Below, one piece after another: positions 45,491 to 57,185 of a DNA stretch of 58,895 bases (position 1 is the first letter of the stretch; the number at the start of each line of letters is the position of its first letter). The DNA is from Phoronis australis (taxonomy: Eukaryota > Phoronida > Phoronidae), in assembly GCA_002633005.1 (NCBI GenBank), contig NMRA01000058.1, positions 1,170,828 to 1,229,722 of the forward strand, in the 5' to 3' direction. The position numbers and the translations under genes were made by a program. The notes under the pieces are model-generated. The model did not search any database. It was not told the DNA's origin and worked only from the letters and a program-made list of their open reading frames with translations.

Positions 45491-47437
45491 ATGGCGCATT
45501 GCAAAGACATCCGAGAACTTTACCGAATCCTTGGATGTCCCATTTGCCTGGAACGCATCAAAGATCCACGGTCGTTGGCCTGCCTTCACTCGTTCTGTGA
45601 AGAATGCATTCGACGGCATGTGGAAGAAAGACAAGAGAACGACTCTTTCTTGTGTCCCTTGTGTAACACCAAGTTCAAGGTACCACAAGATGGAGCCACA
45701 GGCTTCAAGAGGAATACTTACCTCGAAGCAATCAGTGAATTATTTCCTGAATCTTCAGATGTGAAATGTGAAATCTGCAGTCTCCGTGGTTTGCACAGTC
45801 AGGCAGTATCCATGTGTATCAACTGCACGGAGGGTCTTTGTCAAAACTGCGCTCATTATCATTGTTTTACGAAAGCTACTTTGGATCATATGGTAGTGAA
45901 ATTGGAAGATGTCAGAAACGGCCAGCACATTGGGGAAATTCTCAGGTTCCAGTATTTCCACTGTCGCGCTCATCCTAAGGAGGAACTTAAGATTTACTGC
46001 GAAGATTGCAAAACCTGTCTCTGCGTGTTGTGCGCTATGGTAGAACACGACCAGCACAAAAAGGTTAATGTTGATCAAGCAGCAGCGAACGCTAGTGACG
46101 TCCTGGAGAGATTATTGGTACCATGGAGACAGACTACAAAGCATCATTCAGCATTGTCTGCCGAGAGGAAGAAGGTTTTGGATAACCTGGATCAGCGAGA
46201 AGAGCAACTCATTCAACAAGCAAAGGGGATGTTCAAAGATTTCAAGGATAAGATACTGCAGGAAATTGTGGTTAAAGAAAAGCAGTCCATTGATAATATT
46301 AAAGAACAGGTTGGTGCAGCACGCACACAAGCTGAGAAGGCATACAAAAATGCTAGAAGCACCGAAAGTTTGTTAACGCAAACACTGGAATATGTGAAGA
46401 ATATTCTACAATCAGCGCACGATGTTGAAAAACTGCAAAAGTTTCAAGACGTGAAATCCCGACTTGAGGAGTTGAATATTGAGAAAGTGGAAAATGAGGT
46501 GATCGTTCGTGTGATTGAATTACTTTCCCATGATCTCAAAATACCCAGCATTGCGGTGGGAGTCTTGAGCAAAGTCAAGAAACATCAGATGTCTTTGGCG
46601 CACTTGGAGTTTGTCCGAATACCAGTTATGATGGAAAAGGCTTCTCAAGCATTGTGCTTCCATTCTCTTCTGTCTGGACAAGAAAACACGGGGTGCTACG
46701 GGTTGGCAGTTACTGACAAATGGTTTGTCACTACCAGTCAGAAGAAAGTGAAGTTCTTCGACAGAGTCAGTGGTGAGTTTATGTTTGAGGCGAACCAAGA
46801 TCAACATAAACTGCGCTATGCAATGTGTGTAACTTGTAACAAGAAGGGCGAGATATTTGTTACTGATAAAGGTACTCACGTTGTGGTGAAGTACAGTGAC
46901 AAGGGTCAGCTCATGAAGGTCAGTGCACCAGACATGTACAGTGGCAACTGGGGCGGTATGGTATGTCATGGAGACGAAATTATTGCGACTGATAGAGACG
47001 GTGGGAGAGTGCTTATGGTTGATTCTGATTGCAACGTTACTAAAGTGATTGATAAAGACTCACTTGGACTGAGTGAGTTCGCACCAGCGTATGTGTGTAT
47101 AGACAACGACGGACACCTGGTAGTGGGTGATCATGTAGAAAGTTCACATAGGATACACGTGATTGACTACAAAAAATCAATAGTCATCAAAACATGTGAA
47201 CACCTTGATTCATTTCCATTCGGTGTGTGTGTGGATGAGTGGGGACACATTCTCGTTGCTTTTCGTGAAACAAACAAGGTGGTGTTGATATCAGTCGAGT
47301 CCAAGCCAGCGCGCGTTATCGCCACGAGTGATGACGTGAGCCGTCCCACTGGCCTTGCTGTGGCTGGTTCTGGAGAGGTCGCCGTGTTGGAGGAAGGAAC
47401 CGCTAACGTGAAAGTGTTCAAGTACCGGATTTATTAG
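45491..47437 (+). CDS. TRIM-type E3 ubiquitin ligase with C-terminal propeller
   Basis: Intact 648-residue single-exon ORF. RING finger at residues 16-58 (C16, C19, C31, H33, C36, C39, C55, C58). A first B-box-like zinc site at ~93-135 (CEICSLRG...CINC...CQNC). B-box 2 at ~158-198 (CRAHPKEELKIYCEDC, then CVLC and EHDQHK). A long coiled coil at ~205-330 (rich in K/E/Q). The C-terminal third (~400-648) has regular 40-50 residue blocks (GLAVTDKWFVTTS, GMVCHGDEIIATD, GVCVDEWGHILVAF, GLAVAGSGEVAVLEEG), typical of an NHL-like six-bladed propeller used for target or RNA binding. It likely transfers ubiquitin in the cytoplasm, often in innate immunity or RNA control. The start is chosen for the adjacent acceptor and because it gives the full RING. 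Target and orthologue are unknown; such genes are expanded in many invertebrates. Confidence 0.92.
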   Translation: MAHCKDIRELYRILGCPICLERIKDPRSLACLHSFCEECIRRHVEERQENDSFLCPLCNTKFKVPQDGATGFKRNTYLEAISELFPESSDVKCEICSLRGLHSQAVSMCINCTEGLCQNCAHYHCFTKATLDHMVVKLEDVRNGQHIGEILRFQYFHCRAHPKEELKIYCEDCKTCLCVLCAMVEHDQHKKVNVDQAAANASDVLERLLVPWRQTTKHHSALSAERKKVLDNLDQREEQLIQQAKGMFKDFKDKILQEIVVKEKQSIDNIKEQVGAARTQAEKAYKNARSTESLLTQTLEYVKNILQSAHDVEKLQKFQDVKSRLEELNIEKVENEVIVRVIELLSHDLKIPSIAVGVLSKVKKHQMSLAHLEFVRIPVMMEKASQALCFHSLLSGQENTGCYGLAVTDKWFVTTSQKKVKFFDRVSGEFMFEANQDQHKLRYAMCVTCNKKGEIFVTDKGTHVVVKYSDKGQLMKVSAPDMYSGNWGGMVCHGDEIIATDRDGGRVLMVDSDCNVTKVIDKDSLGLSEFAPAYVCIDNDGHLVVGDHVESSHRIHVIDYKKSIVIKTCEHLDSFPFGVCVDEWGHILVAFRETNKVVLISVESKPARVIATSDDVSRPTGLAVAGSGEVAVLEEGTANVKVFKYRIY

Positions 47438-47830
47438 GTTGATCCGTGATTCAACCCAGACCCCGTCACTTCCTGCCACTACAGCCTTTGCAAAATTAAC
47501 TCCGGTTTTCCATAGTCTGTGTTTGCATTGTCTGCTTTATGTTCAGCAGCAGATTGTATCAAAATGGTGCATTTGGCCAATGGTTTTTGGCGCTTGTTTT
47601 GAAATTACACTTTTTGTTCGTGTCGTCAAGCACAATTGCATCTTCCCAATGTCTAAGGCAGATTTGCCACGATCGTGATAAAAATAGAGTCATGAGTCGA
47701 TTACATATATGTAACTGATGATTGTCGGTTTGGTTTTCGGAATTTTAAACGTGTTTTATTTTTGTATTTAAAGAGGTCGATTCACAGCTATTTAGATGTA
47801 GTTAATATGTATACACATGTGCTGACTGTT

Positions 47831-47836
47831 AATAAA
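47831..47836 (+). terminator. Poly(A) signal AATAAA of the TRIM gene
   Basis: The canonical hexamer AATAAA lies 394 bp after the stop codon, on the same strand, followed by an A/T-rich stretch. It gives a 3' UTR of about 400 bp. Confidence 0.6.
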
Positions 47837-47859
47837 AGTTGCTTATAAACCACATTTCT

Positions 47860-48313
47860 TTTTATTTCATGCCCCATATTCTTCAATTATTCGCGTAAAA
47901 CACGCTCCCACTTCCCCACAAAATTTCGAGAACAGAAAATGTTTAACTTCGGCTATCTTCGGAATCACGTCACGTCAGGAAGCGGGCCCGATCACTGCCG
48001 AGTCTGTCCATAGGTTTGTACTGGGACTATCTGGCACAAATGGAAGCTTTCTGTTTGTTAGAATGGGTTTATTATGCAACTTTTGCCAATTAATTCTCTG
48101 AAATGTGACACATATGCACATTGTCTTGTGCGTTGCCATAAACATTTCACAGTAGTTAGCAATGTGTCCTCAATAAAGTGTTCGAGTACAGCCGCACGTC
48201 TTTCGCACTGTCTGTCTACGCACGACGTATCACTATTGCTGTGTGGCAATTGGAATACTTGTTTCGACATAAAACATTTTTATACTTCAACTCGATTAAA
48301 AATTTGAATAACA
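47860..48313. other. No gene recognised
   Basis: Short frames on both strands at 48058-48307 without motifs. Confidence 0.35.
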
Positions 48314-48551
48314 ATGCCGGACTGTTGTGTGATTGGAGGCTGTGACAATGTGTCAGGGTCTGGGTCACTCTGGGGTGTCATTACATAGGTTTCCCACTAA
48401 TCCCAGACTGCGTCGCAGGTGGGAAGACTTCGCGAGGTCCACGAGAAAATTTAGTTGAGCGTCGCCGTATTCGGTGATATGGAGTAAACATTTTTCTGCA
48501 GACTGTTTTCGAGGTCGACAGCCTGCAATCGCAGTATGGTTGGAAACCAAG
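48314..48551 (+). pseudogene. THAP-domain exon, broken
   Basis: Starts MPDCCVIGGCDNVSGSG, a good THAP N-terminus with two zinc cysteines. A single-base shift near 48365 moves it to HSGVSLHRFPTNPRLRRRW and EDFARSTRKFS, then a stop. In a third frame VIWSKHFSADCF gives the end of the zinc core, but the expected third ligand cysteine is a tryptophan codon (TGG for TGT/C). A strong donor (AAG|GTAAGA) follows at 48551. At least two frameshifts, a stop and a lost ligand mark it as a pseudogene. Confidence 0.75.
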
Positions 48552-51500
48552 GTAAGAAAATTTTAGATAATATTCAAAACTGTAGCTGTCGCTTTGCGGA
48601 AGCTAGTAGGCCTTGGGCCACACTAGTAAGCGAACAACATTACTAATGGCGTATAACATCGAACGACACTGTCGGAAGCCGCTTTTCTTTTGAATTACGA
48701 TTTTTGTAACATAATTGTGTGTAGTTGCTTGAATGCTACTTACCTGTCGTATTTTTGCAATTAAATAAACATTATGGGGATTAAATTAATTCGAGTGCGG
48801 GTGATTTTTAATGGTTTCGACCCCCTCTCTGTTCAGTAATTACTTAAAATAGAGATAAAATCAAAAATAAGCTTTTGTTATAAAATACAAATTGCAATCC
48901 ATAACCTACAACAAAACTTATCCCACCTTGCTTTCAACCTACGCAAATCAAGAAACGTAGGACAAAACGGCAAATAGTCTTGCATATCGCAGTTTATCCG
49001 TCTACCAGTCCCGATGTTTGAAATTGCTTTTTATTTAACTTGAAGTACCGGGTATTATAAATAAATCGAAAATAAACATATTCGCATTCAAACTCGCGGC
49101 ATTGTTTTTGTTTTCCATTTACCTAACATGATAAAACGTCTGAAGTTGTGCGGTCATTGTCTTCGGGATCCGCCGCTGTCTCTTCATCCAAAGCGACCGG
49201 GACACTTGCAGGCACTGGTTCGAACCTGCAGGGCCCGTTTATGTTGTCAAGAACACGCTCACGATGGTCGTTGTGCATATTGTCTGTGTCCGACGCTTCA
49301 TCGTCACAAAAGATTTTCTAAAATTTCCTCGTCGTTGGAAGGCTCGTCGCTAAAGCTTTCGTAATCCATGTTGGTTTCTGCCTTGTGTGACTGCGGTTTA
49401 CCAGCCGAGTTCATTCCTAGGACACAGTTGTCTTCCGGACTCGACATCACAGACGCTTATGTAACCGCCTAGTCTGTTTTCAGAATTGATTCGGCTGAAG
49501 TCGGAGAAGGTCATTACTGCTGGGCTTATCTAATTAATCACGCTGTGCGGACAGTAACTAGCCCAAGTAACGGGCTCCTGCAATGCTATTCTTTGAGTTG
49601 AAAAGCAGTTGTTTTGGTGTGAAACTGTGTCTTTAAACTCCCGGAGATCCCACATCTCATCTGACGCCACTGATCGTTCCGGCAAGGAATGGCTTTGTAT
49701 CGGCTCTACTGTTCTACTTTGATTTGTAATGTACTGATGCAAGAGTACATGTGCCTTTTACAATCATTGTTCATTAGGTGGGTAAAAGTGGATAGATTAG
49801 ATGCATGATTCACAGTAGCATGCAGTCATTATGTTACTGCAGAAGCCATCACTTAATGGAGCGTTGTCGCTTTATTGTTGGATGGGAACTACTTTTCGAA
49901 TTCATGAGCTTCCACTAGAGCTATAAAGCCACAAAATCCGCTGTTTTGTGATTTCATTATAATTCACCAATTATCGCCTTTGTTTGGCAAACATTCTCTG
50001 AAGTCAAGTCGGTGTATTTACCATTTAAATATGCTTGAAACATTCTTCCTTTACAAAGCGGTTTTGCTCCTCCAGCGGCATAGCTTTAGGCTGCGACTGC
50101 GGGTATAACAGCAAAGGCTTGATATTGCAAAAATATTCTCTCCAATAATGTCCCTTTAACTGGTGTTTTCCTAAGGAATTGTAGTTGCATCATTTTGCAA
50201 TCTCTTCTAAAACACGCTTTAACACTTCCTCGAAAGTAGTCCGCCATGAGCGCATTCGTCCTCACACCGCTACCTGTAAAGCCCGCCTATGTGAGTTGAA
50301 AACTTTTCCAATCGTTTGTAAATGTAGTACCACTGTAGTATATACATGAAAGAAAATGGGTTATGTTCAAGAGTGTTTTAAAAGTTCTTCATATGTCGTT
50401 ACTTTCCTCTGCTTTCCTTAAACGGTTAGGAGCAATTTTTTTACTTTACTAACTTTCAACTTTTCCTTTCGAAATGCACGTATGTAATTCTTGTTTACAC
50501 AGAAAATGTTCCATTTTGTTGGTATTCAACGGGCGTGAACATGTCTTGTAGACCAGTTTAACTACAAACTATGTACTAAGGTAAATACACGCTTTATTTC
50601 AGTCAAACTACGAGTATTTTCCAGAACAATGTAACCAAGACGTATTCCCTGATCACTCTATTTCAGTACCACAACTACTTTTAAGAAACAATTGAATCTA
50701 ACTTGGGGTTAAATCATGTGAAATTTTAGTTTTGAATTTAATCCTAACAAAACGCAATGATGTTGACTAAAGCCGTGCTCAAGTGACTCTGACACTAAAG
50801 GGACATCACAATCAGTCAAACCATCTTTCAAAAATGAGGTACCGAAACATTTTAGAAGCCTTATTGGCCCACATGTTCCATTTAATATCTACTATTATTC
50901 TGTTAACATTGTTGGGTGCAAGTGCTTGTATTGTACATGTATATTGTGTGGAAATTAGATAATAATATCAGATAAAGAATTGCAAGCTTAAAAGTTAAAT
51001 TTTATTTTTTTGCAAAATATTATACTGCCAAATATAAGTTTGTCTGTCATTAGTTTTTGATCTGAGTTGTGAATAATAGCTACATGTATGTTGAAAAATA
51101 CGAAAAATTTTGACCGTTGACTGCAGGATGCTCTCTTTGTGGTTCAATAACTTTTGGTACTGCAGTGACAAGTAATTGATGTTGATGGGACTGTGATTTT
51201 TGTTCTGTGTTTTCTTCATTTAATGTGCACTGTTCGTTAGTTATCAAAAATGTTAACCAAACACACAGAAAATATTAATACGCCAAAACAACGTAATCAA
51301 AACTTATTGCCCTAAGATTCTATTTCAACACCACCAAATGTTCCTCAGTATGTAAGAATTAAGTCAACGGTAATTTAAGTCTTTTGTTTTAATCCCTACA
51401 AAACGCCATCTAACCTCCGGAAGTTGTGATTTATCATTTCTTCGAACCTAGTTATTCACGTGGCTGAATAAAAATATCTATCGTCTAAAAATGCCAGAGA

Positions 51501-52929
51501 AGTGATCTAACTTCGATCTTAGATGATTTAATACTGAAATGATATACATGTATACAAGCAGATGTGTTGCGATAAAGTGTAAGATTAAAAGTTAGATAAG
51601 ACTTGTACCTCTAGACACCATGAGGATGAAATCAAGCACCCAATGTTCCTAACTGTATTTTTACAGCTTGAAGCTGATCAATTTGAAACAATTTTGAAAC
51701 CTTGTTTGATACGTTAGGTGGTTGAAGCCAATAAGGTTTTTGATAAAAGGCAGGTTCTTGTCGGACACACCCTTTAGCATCGTAGAGATACAGTGTACAT
51801 GAGCCCAAGTTCTGAGTTTGCACTCCTTGTGGACACAATATGTATACAACACAGTTATAGCCAGAGAACCCAGAGGTATCCCTCTGCTAAATCTAAGCAG
51901 TTTCATTTGAAATTGCGACTTTTTGAAGTTTTCTCGAAACCTTTAAATACACACGAAGATTATTAGTTTGTCCTGGTGTTTGTAGGTGAATTAGTGCATG
52001 TTTATGTGGCGTTTTGAAGGATTCAGTACCCCGTGCAGACAATTTCCAACTGTCGTTTCCTCATTAGAAGTACAGCAAAAGCTTACTTTCCGCACTTCTT
52101 TAAGTTGGCGGCTCCAACCATAGATCATTTAGTTGCTTTGATTTTCACAACCAGTGCTGCAAAAACTGACTTGGCGACTTAAGAGCACAGGAAACGCGGA
52201 CCGAATCTCTGTTTAAAAATAACGCGCAGGAAAGTGTCTTTCCGGACACTGTAATGAGTGTTACGTTCTCTCAGTACATTTCTGACGTTAATCTCTTGGC
52301 GCAAAATCCTGTCGAAAATACAATCACACATGCCACGTTTTATTGGATATCGATATGCATTACGAGTAAACCAAGTGATGACACTTGCCATTCTTACGAT
52401 TGTCTTGGGTTTTGGAACATGCACCGGTGTTAAAGTTAAGATGTATCGAAATAGTATCAGATCGAGTTAATTCGGGGCGTTTACCCAGAAGCACGATTGT
52501 TTCTCTGAAATATCGTGATTTTACGACATTTTAATTAGAGTTTGAACGGAGACTTACGAAAAATTGAACGTTTTGTGGAATGCTCTGCGTAAAAACGGCA
52601 TGTTAGTGAAACAGGTCCTCCTGATTTTGAAATGTTTTATTACGTTAACAGCGATTTGTTTATGCCGTAATGTAATGGAATGTATGCGTCATAGCAACTG
52701 GTGTGGTGAGGGTAATTGTGGCAGTTGACACTGTCTGGCGTTTTAAATTTCGGAGAGCTGGCACTGTGATCGGGGATATCTCTGGATTATTCAGTCAGGG
52801 TCTTAAAATGAGGAGATAATTGAAACAGGTAAACACACAGATCTTTGATGGTCCAAAATGTTAGCTCAATGTTTTTAATTCATTCATAAGAGGAGGTGTT
52901 AATATATCTAATAAAACAATAAAACACGA
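48552..52929. other. No gene recognised (~4.4 kb)
   Basis: Frames at 49128-49364, 49530-49742, 50995-51219, 51632-51906 and 52179-52470 are short and without motifs. No RNA gene, array or clear transposon end was found. It may be intronic or old degraded repeat. Confidence 0.35.
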
Positions 52930-53343
52930 AGAAAACCAACTTTTTCAGAATAAACTTAGATTTTTTCATGTTTACACTATTAAACCCTACTCAAACTTAC
53001 CACGATTGTCTGTAGTGGAGAGGGAATTCATAAGAATCGCGCACTTTGTGACAAGTTTCTGTAAATTGGTACAATGTTAGGAATAGGTGAAACATTTCTT
53101 AAAAGCCCTGCAAATAAACTGTGCTAACCCCCTGGTGGCCGCTACGCACAAAATCCAATATGGCCGCCGCCGAAAATGGAAATTGGCATATCTCGGCTAT
53201 TATCATCACCAGATCATGTTGTAAATCCATGTTTTCAATATTTTTGGGTGCATGAAGTTTATTTCTGATGTTAGTTTTATGCTTTGGGTCATTTAAATCT
53301 TTTCACACTTTCTCTGAACTGAAAATACCAAACGCCTGGCCCC

Positions 53344-55945
53344 GTGCATTGTCTCCGGATAGAAAATGCCAAACTCTTGTCCCCGCGCAGCTCTACTCTT
53401 GCATCTATTGGTTATATAATTTTTATTGGTTTGAATCAGGCTGTATATAATGCTCAGAATAAAAAATGTCAATGGCGGTACCCTGATGAGGTCGGTGAAT
53501 CAAAAATGGTAGGGCTATGCTTCATGGGCATGCTTCACGTCGTAAACTGTTGGACGGATCTGGATGGGACCACATGTTCTCCCTAGACAATAACTTCACT
53601 CCTGGTGTTGCACCATCTCCTCCGGGTGGAAAGCGTGTCAAGAGTACCAGATATGCATACCAACTCACTCTGGCTTAATGAGTTAAAGAAACAGGCATAT
53701 GAGTACTGTCATGAAAGCTCTGGACATCTCAAAAGCTTTGATATGTGGGGAAAACGAGTCAGCAATGCTCCAACAGTTTGTTGCTGGAAAATAGAGACTA
53801 CCTGCTAATTAACTGTCGCTTCATTCGCGGTCAGAGATTGGGCAATTGGCCATAGATTTTAAAAGTCCATGTGAAGAATTGTGTCCATGGGTTTTTGCAT
53901 TTGAACATACGAATTACACACGATGGATGCCTTTTTTCTTGAGAGCCATAGCACAACTTCCACAGACTCACCCTTCAGTGCACGAAGATTTCATGGAAGG
54001 GAAATTTGTTGTTCAATGTAGTGACTGGAAATTTTCTGTGACCAGAGCCAAGAGCACAGTATGAAGTTCTTGAAGGAGGACAGAGGTGCAAAAGGACTCT
54101 AGAAGAACACAAGGAAATGATTGAGCTCTCAAGGTCAGAAGTGTTGAGGTTAATTGATGAGTTTGAGGATACATGCTTTTCAACATCAAGAAGCAATGAA
54201 ATCTAGAACATCCTGAGTCTTCTATTGCCGAACCAACAAAGTTTCTGAAGGACCTCTAAGCTTTATGCGACCTTGTGAAGGAAGAGTCTTCCATCCATTC
54301 AAGGAGACTGGCTCAGATCTCATTACCTTGGACAATGGTGAGATCATACATGTAGATCCTGAGATCATCAACTGCCATAGGGAAGCTCCGAACAGTGGTC
54401 AAACCAAATTCACAGACACTGTTACCAAACCATTGTCTGACATCATCCCAAGGACCAACTTGTTTACTTTCGCCAGCATACCACCCACTGATTTGAAAAA
54501 GAATATTGACAAGCTAGGATCTGCCAAAGCAAATTACGGCTGTCATCACCAAGATGTTTTTGTCACTCCAAGCACGTCGTGGAATAGAGATTGTGGAGTT
54601 TTCAAGTACGAGAATTCATCCAATCATTATGCGGTAGAGGTAAACTTCGGTCAGGACCATATCTGATATTTTTTTCATGTCTGCCTGGCATGCCCGTTCC
54701 TGGTCGTTCTCAAGCAGTCAAAGAAGTTTCTGTGGTTTTCGATGTGGCCGCCATAATACATATTATAAAACCCCAGCGTGCAAAAGTGTTTGGGGAGTAT
54801 ACACAGATGCAATTGCTACCACACGTGCAAAGCCAGATGCCAGAGAGCACAAGAAGAGTGGATGCAGTATAGAACACATACGGAGAGGATAGTCTGAAGT
54901 CATGGACTCGTGTGAAGCGTGGTGAGACTGAATTGCGACAAACACAGGTTTCGACTAAGATACCAATGACCAGGGGAACTCAGTGGCATACATTCCTCAA
55001 AAATTGTTAAAGCAAGGACGAGCTCTTCCAGTTCGACATCCAGGAACTTCTGGGAAACACAGCTGATTCACAGTACCAACTTCGTACAACAAATGCCGAC
55101 CCAATACTCAGCAACAAACAGACGTATCACCATTGTCTCCATGGCTACAGACAGAAGGTGGCACGAGGATAATGCTGCATTTGCAACATGCAACTGTTCA
55201 GGGTGAAATCAAGACTTACCTTAGGACAGTTGTCAGTGTCGCTGTGGTTCTAGCAGTCAGCTTCCTTCACACGCAAGGCCTCTCAGAGTTGTGGATTGGA
55301 TTTGCATCTGGAAAAACTATATGGATATTTCTATCCACTGAATCTGTCAAAACCTTGGGCGACAGAAATGTGAAGTCCTCCCACTCTTCCATGTACTGAC
55401 AGGTTGTGATGTCGTCTCAGCAATGTTCGGGATTGAAAAACGAAGTCCATGGAATGCTTGGGCTGCTTTCCCCGAGGTCACAACTACTTTTATTGCCATC
55501 ACTTACAACCCAACTACCCCTCACACTTGACTCGATTCTTTTACGACACGTTGAATGCTGAATAGTACTAAAGTACAGTAAAATCTGTGGGACACACCGT
55601 GTGAAGGACGCAGGAAAGCTTCTGTTCGCCCATGGCGTTAAAACTCTGAAATCACTACCACCAACACAGCATGCTTTATTCCAACATGCTAAGCGTTCCT
55701 TGCTCACTGCAGGTTTTGTTTGGAAACAGTCTCTTGCCAATAAAACCCCAGATACCAAACCCATGTCTATGGGATTGGAAATGGAATGCTAGAGCTACAA
55801 AATGGGTGCCATATTGGACAGATCTGAAAGATATAAGCCAAGCGTGTTCGCTACATCTCCATTGCAGCTGTGTTGTTGCCTGCAAAGGCAATTGTAAGTG
55901 CCACGGAGCTAGACTCGGCCGGTGTACCACAGTGTAGAAATGTGA
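53344..55945 (+). pseudogene. Decayed copy of a large uncharacterised multi-copy protein (PIN-like core, C-terminal Cys cluster)
   Basis: Frame-shifted blocks appear in a consistent order: QWRYPDEVGESKMV (~53470), LNELKKQAYEYCHESSG (~53680), CPWVFAFEHTNYTRWMPFFL (~53882), EVLRLIDEFEDTCFS (~54150), TDTVTKPLSDIIPRTNLFTF (~54410) with KKNIDKLGSAKA, FDVAAIIHIIKP (~54740), TVVSVAVVLAVSFLH (~55228), LWIGFASGKT (~55290), FHVLTGCDVVSA (~55390), SPWNAWAAFPEVTTTF (~55445), LPPTQHALFQHAKRSLLTAG (~55657) and a cysteine cluster (CSLHLHCSCVVACKGNCKC, ~55845). I recall the same order in uncharacterised multi-copy proteins of cnidarians and molluscs. There the VVVLAV block usually has aspartates (D-T-D) and suggests a PIN/XPG-like nuclease fold; here they are replaced. 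At least eight shifts or stops make it dead. Confidence 0.6.
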
Positions 55946-56079
55946 AGGTGTCTGCACCCAGCTGCGACTCCTGAACCTGACATTTCATCTGTCTCAATAT
56001 CTAGTTGTTTTGTAAGTATGCATACATAATACGAACTAGCAGCCAACAGTATTTCCTAGACAATTCTGTTCATTCAGTT

Positions 56080-57185
56080 TATTGAGACATATACACATGG
56101 CCATAGGCCCCAAGTATATCATGTACAAGACAGAACATTGTTAGGTGGCACGTTTCAAACCGGATAATACATTATGACGCTTGAGAGCGTGATGGACGAA
56201 TTTAATAAGTTGACTATCTGGAGTTCTCATGAGAGAATCAAATTTAGATGTCGTGGGAGAATGATAAAAACGATCACTTAAGTACTTAACCCGAAGGTCT
56301 TGGTACGCACTACAAACCAACACAACGTGATATTCGTACTCTACACACCCAGAATTACATAACTCACACAACCTGTTTTCATAGGGAATATTTGTGTGGC
56401 GACCTCTTCCCACTAGTAACGAATAATTTGAACATCGCAATCGAGTCAGAGACTGGATAAAAACACGTGGGATACCAACCATTTCTAGATAATTCTCAAG
56501 AAGATACATTGTTTTGTACCTCACATAGTAAGGCAGTTTTGCGTTACATTCGATATCAGATTGCCAACCTTGCAAATAACAGTCGTTGACACGTTGAGAA
56601 AAAACAGTCAAGAAATACGCTTGATTTACCACACCCTGATTAATCCATACATGTACTTCTGAAAAACCATACACAGACAGAAGCTTCCTTACAAAACTTG
56701 CCCAATTATAGGAGGATCTTCCGATCAGGTCTGACTGAAAAAGCATATCATATGCAGCTTTTACCCCACGATTACTAGGCATCTCCAATATTTTGAACCA
56801 GTATTTTATACAAGAAACAAAATATTTAGTAGACAATGGGAATCGACCACATTCTCCCATAATTGCCGAGTTTGAACAACAACTGCCTACTCCTAAAATG
56901 CGTTTACAAAACTTGACATGTACATGTACATTTTCCAATTGTTCATATTCCTTAAAGCCCCATATCTCAGCACCGTAACACAGAGAGGGGTAAACTATTT
57001 TATCGAACAAGTGAAAGGCTATTGACGGGGGCAGATCACGACATCTTCGCTTTAATTTACAAATTGCAGAGGCAGCTTTATTTGCTTGACTAGATAAGGC
57101 TTTCATGGCTTTGGTCCACGAAACTTTTGGAGTAATAAGTAGTCCAAGGTATTTGTAATGAGGCCCCACATCAACCAAGCTTTCC
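56080..57185 (-). mobile_element. 5'-truncated LINE insertion with 12 bp target duplication
   Basis: GTTCATTCAGTT occurs at 56068-56079 and again at 57186-57197, exactly bracketing the LINE sequence: a perfect 12 bp target-site duplication. On the minus strand the element enters mid-ORF at the 57185 end and finishes past the ORF stop with an ATGTCTCAATAAA-like tail. This is the usual product of target-primed reverse transcription that stopped early. It sits inside the long-TIR element, between its gene and right arm, so it is the younger event. Confidence 0.85.
56141..57178 (-). CDS. LINE ORF2 C-terminal region (RT thumb to zinc knuckle), intact frame
   Basis: 345 codons without interruption; the frame is open to the truncated 5' end, so the ATG at 57178 is internal to the original protein. 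It contains the post-catalytic RT block (YKYLGLLITPKVSWTKAM, YPSLCYGAEIWGF, VKFCKRILGVGSCC) typical of non-LTR elements. Near the end is a C-x2-C-x8-H-x4-C-type motif (RLCELCNSGCVEYEYHVVLVC). The catalytic YADD region and endonuclease are missing by truncation. A small TACATG expansion encodes VHVHV near 56930. The lack of decay suggests recent insertion. The clade (CR1/RTE/Jockey-like) is not resolved by eye. Confidence 0.85.
   Translation of the reverse strand: MVDVGPHYKYLGLLITPKVSWTKAMKALSSQANKAASAICKLKRRCRDLPPSIAFHLFDKIVYPSLCYGAEIWGFKEYEQLENVHVHVKFCKRILGVGSCCSNSAIMGECGRFPLSTKYFVSCIKYWFKILEMPSNRGVKAAYDMLFQSDLIGRSSYNWASFVRKLLSVYGFSEVHVWINQGVVNQAYFLTVFSQRVNDCYLQGWQSDIECNAKLPYYVRYKTMYLLENYLEMVGIPRVFIQSLTRLRCSNYSLLVGRGRHTNIPYENRLCELCNSGCVEYEYHVVLVCSAYQDLRVKYLSDRFYHSPTTSKFDSLMRTPDSQLIKFVHHALKRHNVLSGLKRAT

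Noticed and set aside
46520-46969. 149-codon minus-strand frame
   Set aside because: Antisense shadow of the TRIM coding sequence.
49128-49364. His/Cys-rich plus-strand frame as a zinc-finger protein
   Set aside because: C and H spacing fits no known finger, and the frame has no splice or codon support.
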